Shown here: positions 6,201-6,793 of the stretch, one piece after another
Layout: each line of letters begins with the position of its first letter
Position numbering within the stretch: position 1 is the first letter of the stretch
Source: Saprospiraceae bacterium
Lineage (GTDB): Bacteria; Bacteroidota; Bacteroidia; Chitinophagales; Saprospiraceae
Direction of reading: 5' to 3'
Length of the DNA: 6,793 bases
NCBI GenBank assembly: GCA_014379665.1
Contig: JACMLK010000370.1
Location: 1-6,793 of the forward strand
The notes under the pieces: generated by a model
Database searches by the model: none
What the model was told of the DNA's origin: nothing
What the model saw: the letters and a program-made list of their open reading frames with translations, nothing else
Position numbers and translations under genes: made by a program

Positions 6201-6793
6201 TTTGGATAACAATAATCATTTCTGCATCAAAGTCAAAGATACAGGCAAAGGCATACCTGAAAGTCAGCAACCTCATATATTTGACAGGTTCTACCAAGCT
6301 GACAGTACGCACACCCGACATGCAGAAGGCACAGGCATAGGACTTGCACTGACTAAAGAATTAGTACAACTCATGGATGGTCAAATTTCTGTCAAGAGTC
6401 CACCTACCGGGGCTAAAATAGGCACAGAATTTACAGTCATCTTACCATTGGAAATCATCAAAGATTATGTTGAAGAGTCATCGATAAGAGAGTCTGCTTT
6501 AATCGTTAAAAAACAAACAGACGATAACCATCAAGCCAGGATTATTGATTTTCAAAACCAAACTAGCCCAGATAAAGAACTCATCCTGCTCGTAGAAGAC
6601 AACGAAGATGTGGTAGCATACACCGCAAGCTGTCTCCAGGAATACCGCTTGGCCGTGGGCAAAGATGGGCAGGAAGGTTTAGATATTGCACGCGATCTCA
6701 TCCCTGATCTCATCATCACAGATGTTATGATGCCTTTTATGGACGGTTTTGAAATGACAAGAAATCTACGCTTGGATGAGCGCACCAGCCACA
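3253..6793 (+). CDS. Hybrid two-component sensor with periplasmic beta-propeller (3' partial)
   Basis: An open frame with no stop to the window edge, 1180 codons visible. Residues 1-28 are a signal peptide ending AVFG before Gln29. Fourteen propeller-type blade motifs follow, centred near residues 58, 103, 150, 206, 245, 284, 334, 377, 413, 463, 504, 558, 602 and 653 (for example LWMTTKAGLNRYDG and LWIGTKGGGLNLM); this fits two seven-bladed Reg_prop propellers. A Y_Y_Y domain spans about 725-790, a single membrane helix about 795-813, then a charged coiled linker. The HisKA box NITHEFRTPL has the phospho-acceptor His852. HATPase motifs are NLLSNALKF (N967), DTGKGIP (996-1002), FDRFYQ (1010-1015) and GTGIGLAL (1026-1033). 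The receiver starts near 1112 with VEDNED and has the phospho-acceptor Asp1157 before VMMP. All key residues seen are present. Relatives usually end with an AraC-type DNA-binding domain and sense a glycan or breakdown product; both lie beyond what is visible. The start is chosen because it gives a complete signal peptide. Confidence 0.95.
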   Translation, partial: MIFNTSHFLSFTHRITICCMLMSSAVFGQIKYETLSTAQGLSQGYIWDIIQCKDGFLWMTTKAGLNRYDGYSFKVYSYDAFDPYSISSNTTLFLFEDKKGRIWIGSDHGLNIFDKKTERFYRLYHETKKPNSLSGNLAEEQITELADGRFLVNTSPSVFDIITLPEDFFAHEKGIKIEHVNKPKNSFNPSNYYNEVIYTDTKNITWYKCDFNLYRFNEKTSQFELQKVNNLGGNQIIKNEDGSVWFGDEFVSLFDGINAFPTFTKPMFNGHIGYVLKEDNGRLWRANSNLGFLEIFDISTWQKGKPLDPEKHIIANDHHVFANKIFKDRTGLVWLGLNGFGVRKYSFESEKFNHIAPNKSIRKIISDPQNNLFGHAWYGHFKIDTKGNLTDNILEFKYGLSLDYFISKAGDLWLTEKIDGYSTIASIQQINLPTKQRKTYKVDFKGSYNDFQHIMEDQNGLLWIGGLNGFYAVFDPKTGIYKEYNTNKNTLITTLYNDHNGSVWMGTPEGFARIDNKNILTTNPTITWYSNDPKNKTSLNNNNVSTFLDDPIDHQLLWIGTKGGGLNLMEKSSGKIRHITVNQGLCDNTVYGILDDEKGNIWGSTNNGLFCILSSANRKGNFEIRHFTEAAGLQAAEFNTDAYTKLANGHLAFGGINGLNIFDPKEILIDTIVPNVFITKLLVGNQVIKPNDESDILSHAIEFTNAITLDHYQDVFTLEFSSLDFRAPEQIKYRYQLTGIDKDWLEIGKRRSVTYSHLPSGTYTFKVQGSNSLGIWNDKVRELTIKILPPWYASWYAYLIYVILLGLGIRAYYRYKLEQNKMATQLQFEQNENHRVKELDKIKTDLYTNITHEFRTPLTVILGMVQQIRRSAADHLDSGLDMIERNGNNLLRLVNEMLDLSKLEAGKMELNLIQGDVINFIRYIIESFHSVAESQDKKMHYLSSIDTMYVKYDEEKIRQIVSNLLSNALKFTSKKGDIYLSIFLDNNNHFCIKVKDTGKGIPESQQPHIFDRFYQADSTHTRHAEGTGIGLALTKELVQLMDGQISVKSPPTGAKIGTEFTVILPLEIIKDYVEESSIRESALIVKKQTDDNHQARIIDFQNQTSPDKELILLVEDNEDVVAYTASCLQEYRLAVGKDGQEGLDIARDLIPDLIITDVMMPFMDGFEMTRNLRLDERTSH

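Noticed and set aside
6552..6785. 77-codon minus-strand ORF
   Set aside because: It is antisense to the receiver domain, with low-complexity Ser/Arg content typical of a shadow frame.

Overview
The window looks like a piece of a Bacteroidota chromosome, perhaps from a Saprospiraceae-like or other environmental lineage; the lineage guess is inference. Four things point there: an AT-rich composition, no clear Shine-Dalgarno sequences, promoter elements of the Bacteroidota type (TTG, about 20 bp, TAnnTTTG), and a hybrid two-component sensor with a periplasmic beta-propeller, a protein class typical of this phylum.

Layout. Positions 1-838 hold no convincing gene. They are a 21-bp tandem-repeat region that runs off the left edge: 14 uninterrupted units (2-295), a decayed stretch, 7 units of a related 21-bp sequence in which the shared GATAAT core lies in the opposite orientation (469-615), and scattered units in the first orientation up to 838. 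Positions 839-1553 hold a small toxin-antitoxin locus that appears broken. It has a good promoter and an intact 81-residue antitoxin-like gene, then the first codons of a PIN-domain (VapC-type) toxin that loses frame within about ten codons, then a 52-codon remnant or small ORF.

Positions 1554-3003 carry two minus-strand genes for small secreted proteins. One is an uncharacterised 265-residue protein with two related halves. The other is a 178-residue SnoaL/NTF2-like protein. Both have nearly the same promoter, 5' leader and signal-peptide start, so their expression and export signals come from a local duplication even though the mature proteins look unrelated.

From 3253 to the right edge one long plus-strand gene reads without a stop. 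It encodes a hybrid two-component system protein: signal peptide, 14 beta-propeller blades, Y_Y_Y domain, one membrane helix, HisKA, HATPase and the start of a receiver domain. The gene is cut by the window end, so a C-terminal AraC-type DNA-binding domain, usual in this class, cannot be confirmed. It is transcribed divergently from the secreted-protein pair. The 249-bp gap between them contains a perfect -7 element for the minus-strand gene, a 19-bp direct repeat, and a candidate promoter for the sensor gene abutting that repeat. A reasonable but unproven model is that the sensor responds to an extracellular ligand and controls itself and/or the divergent secreted proteins.
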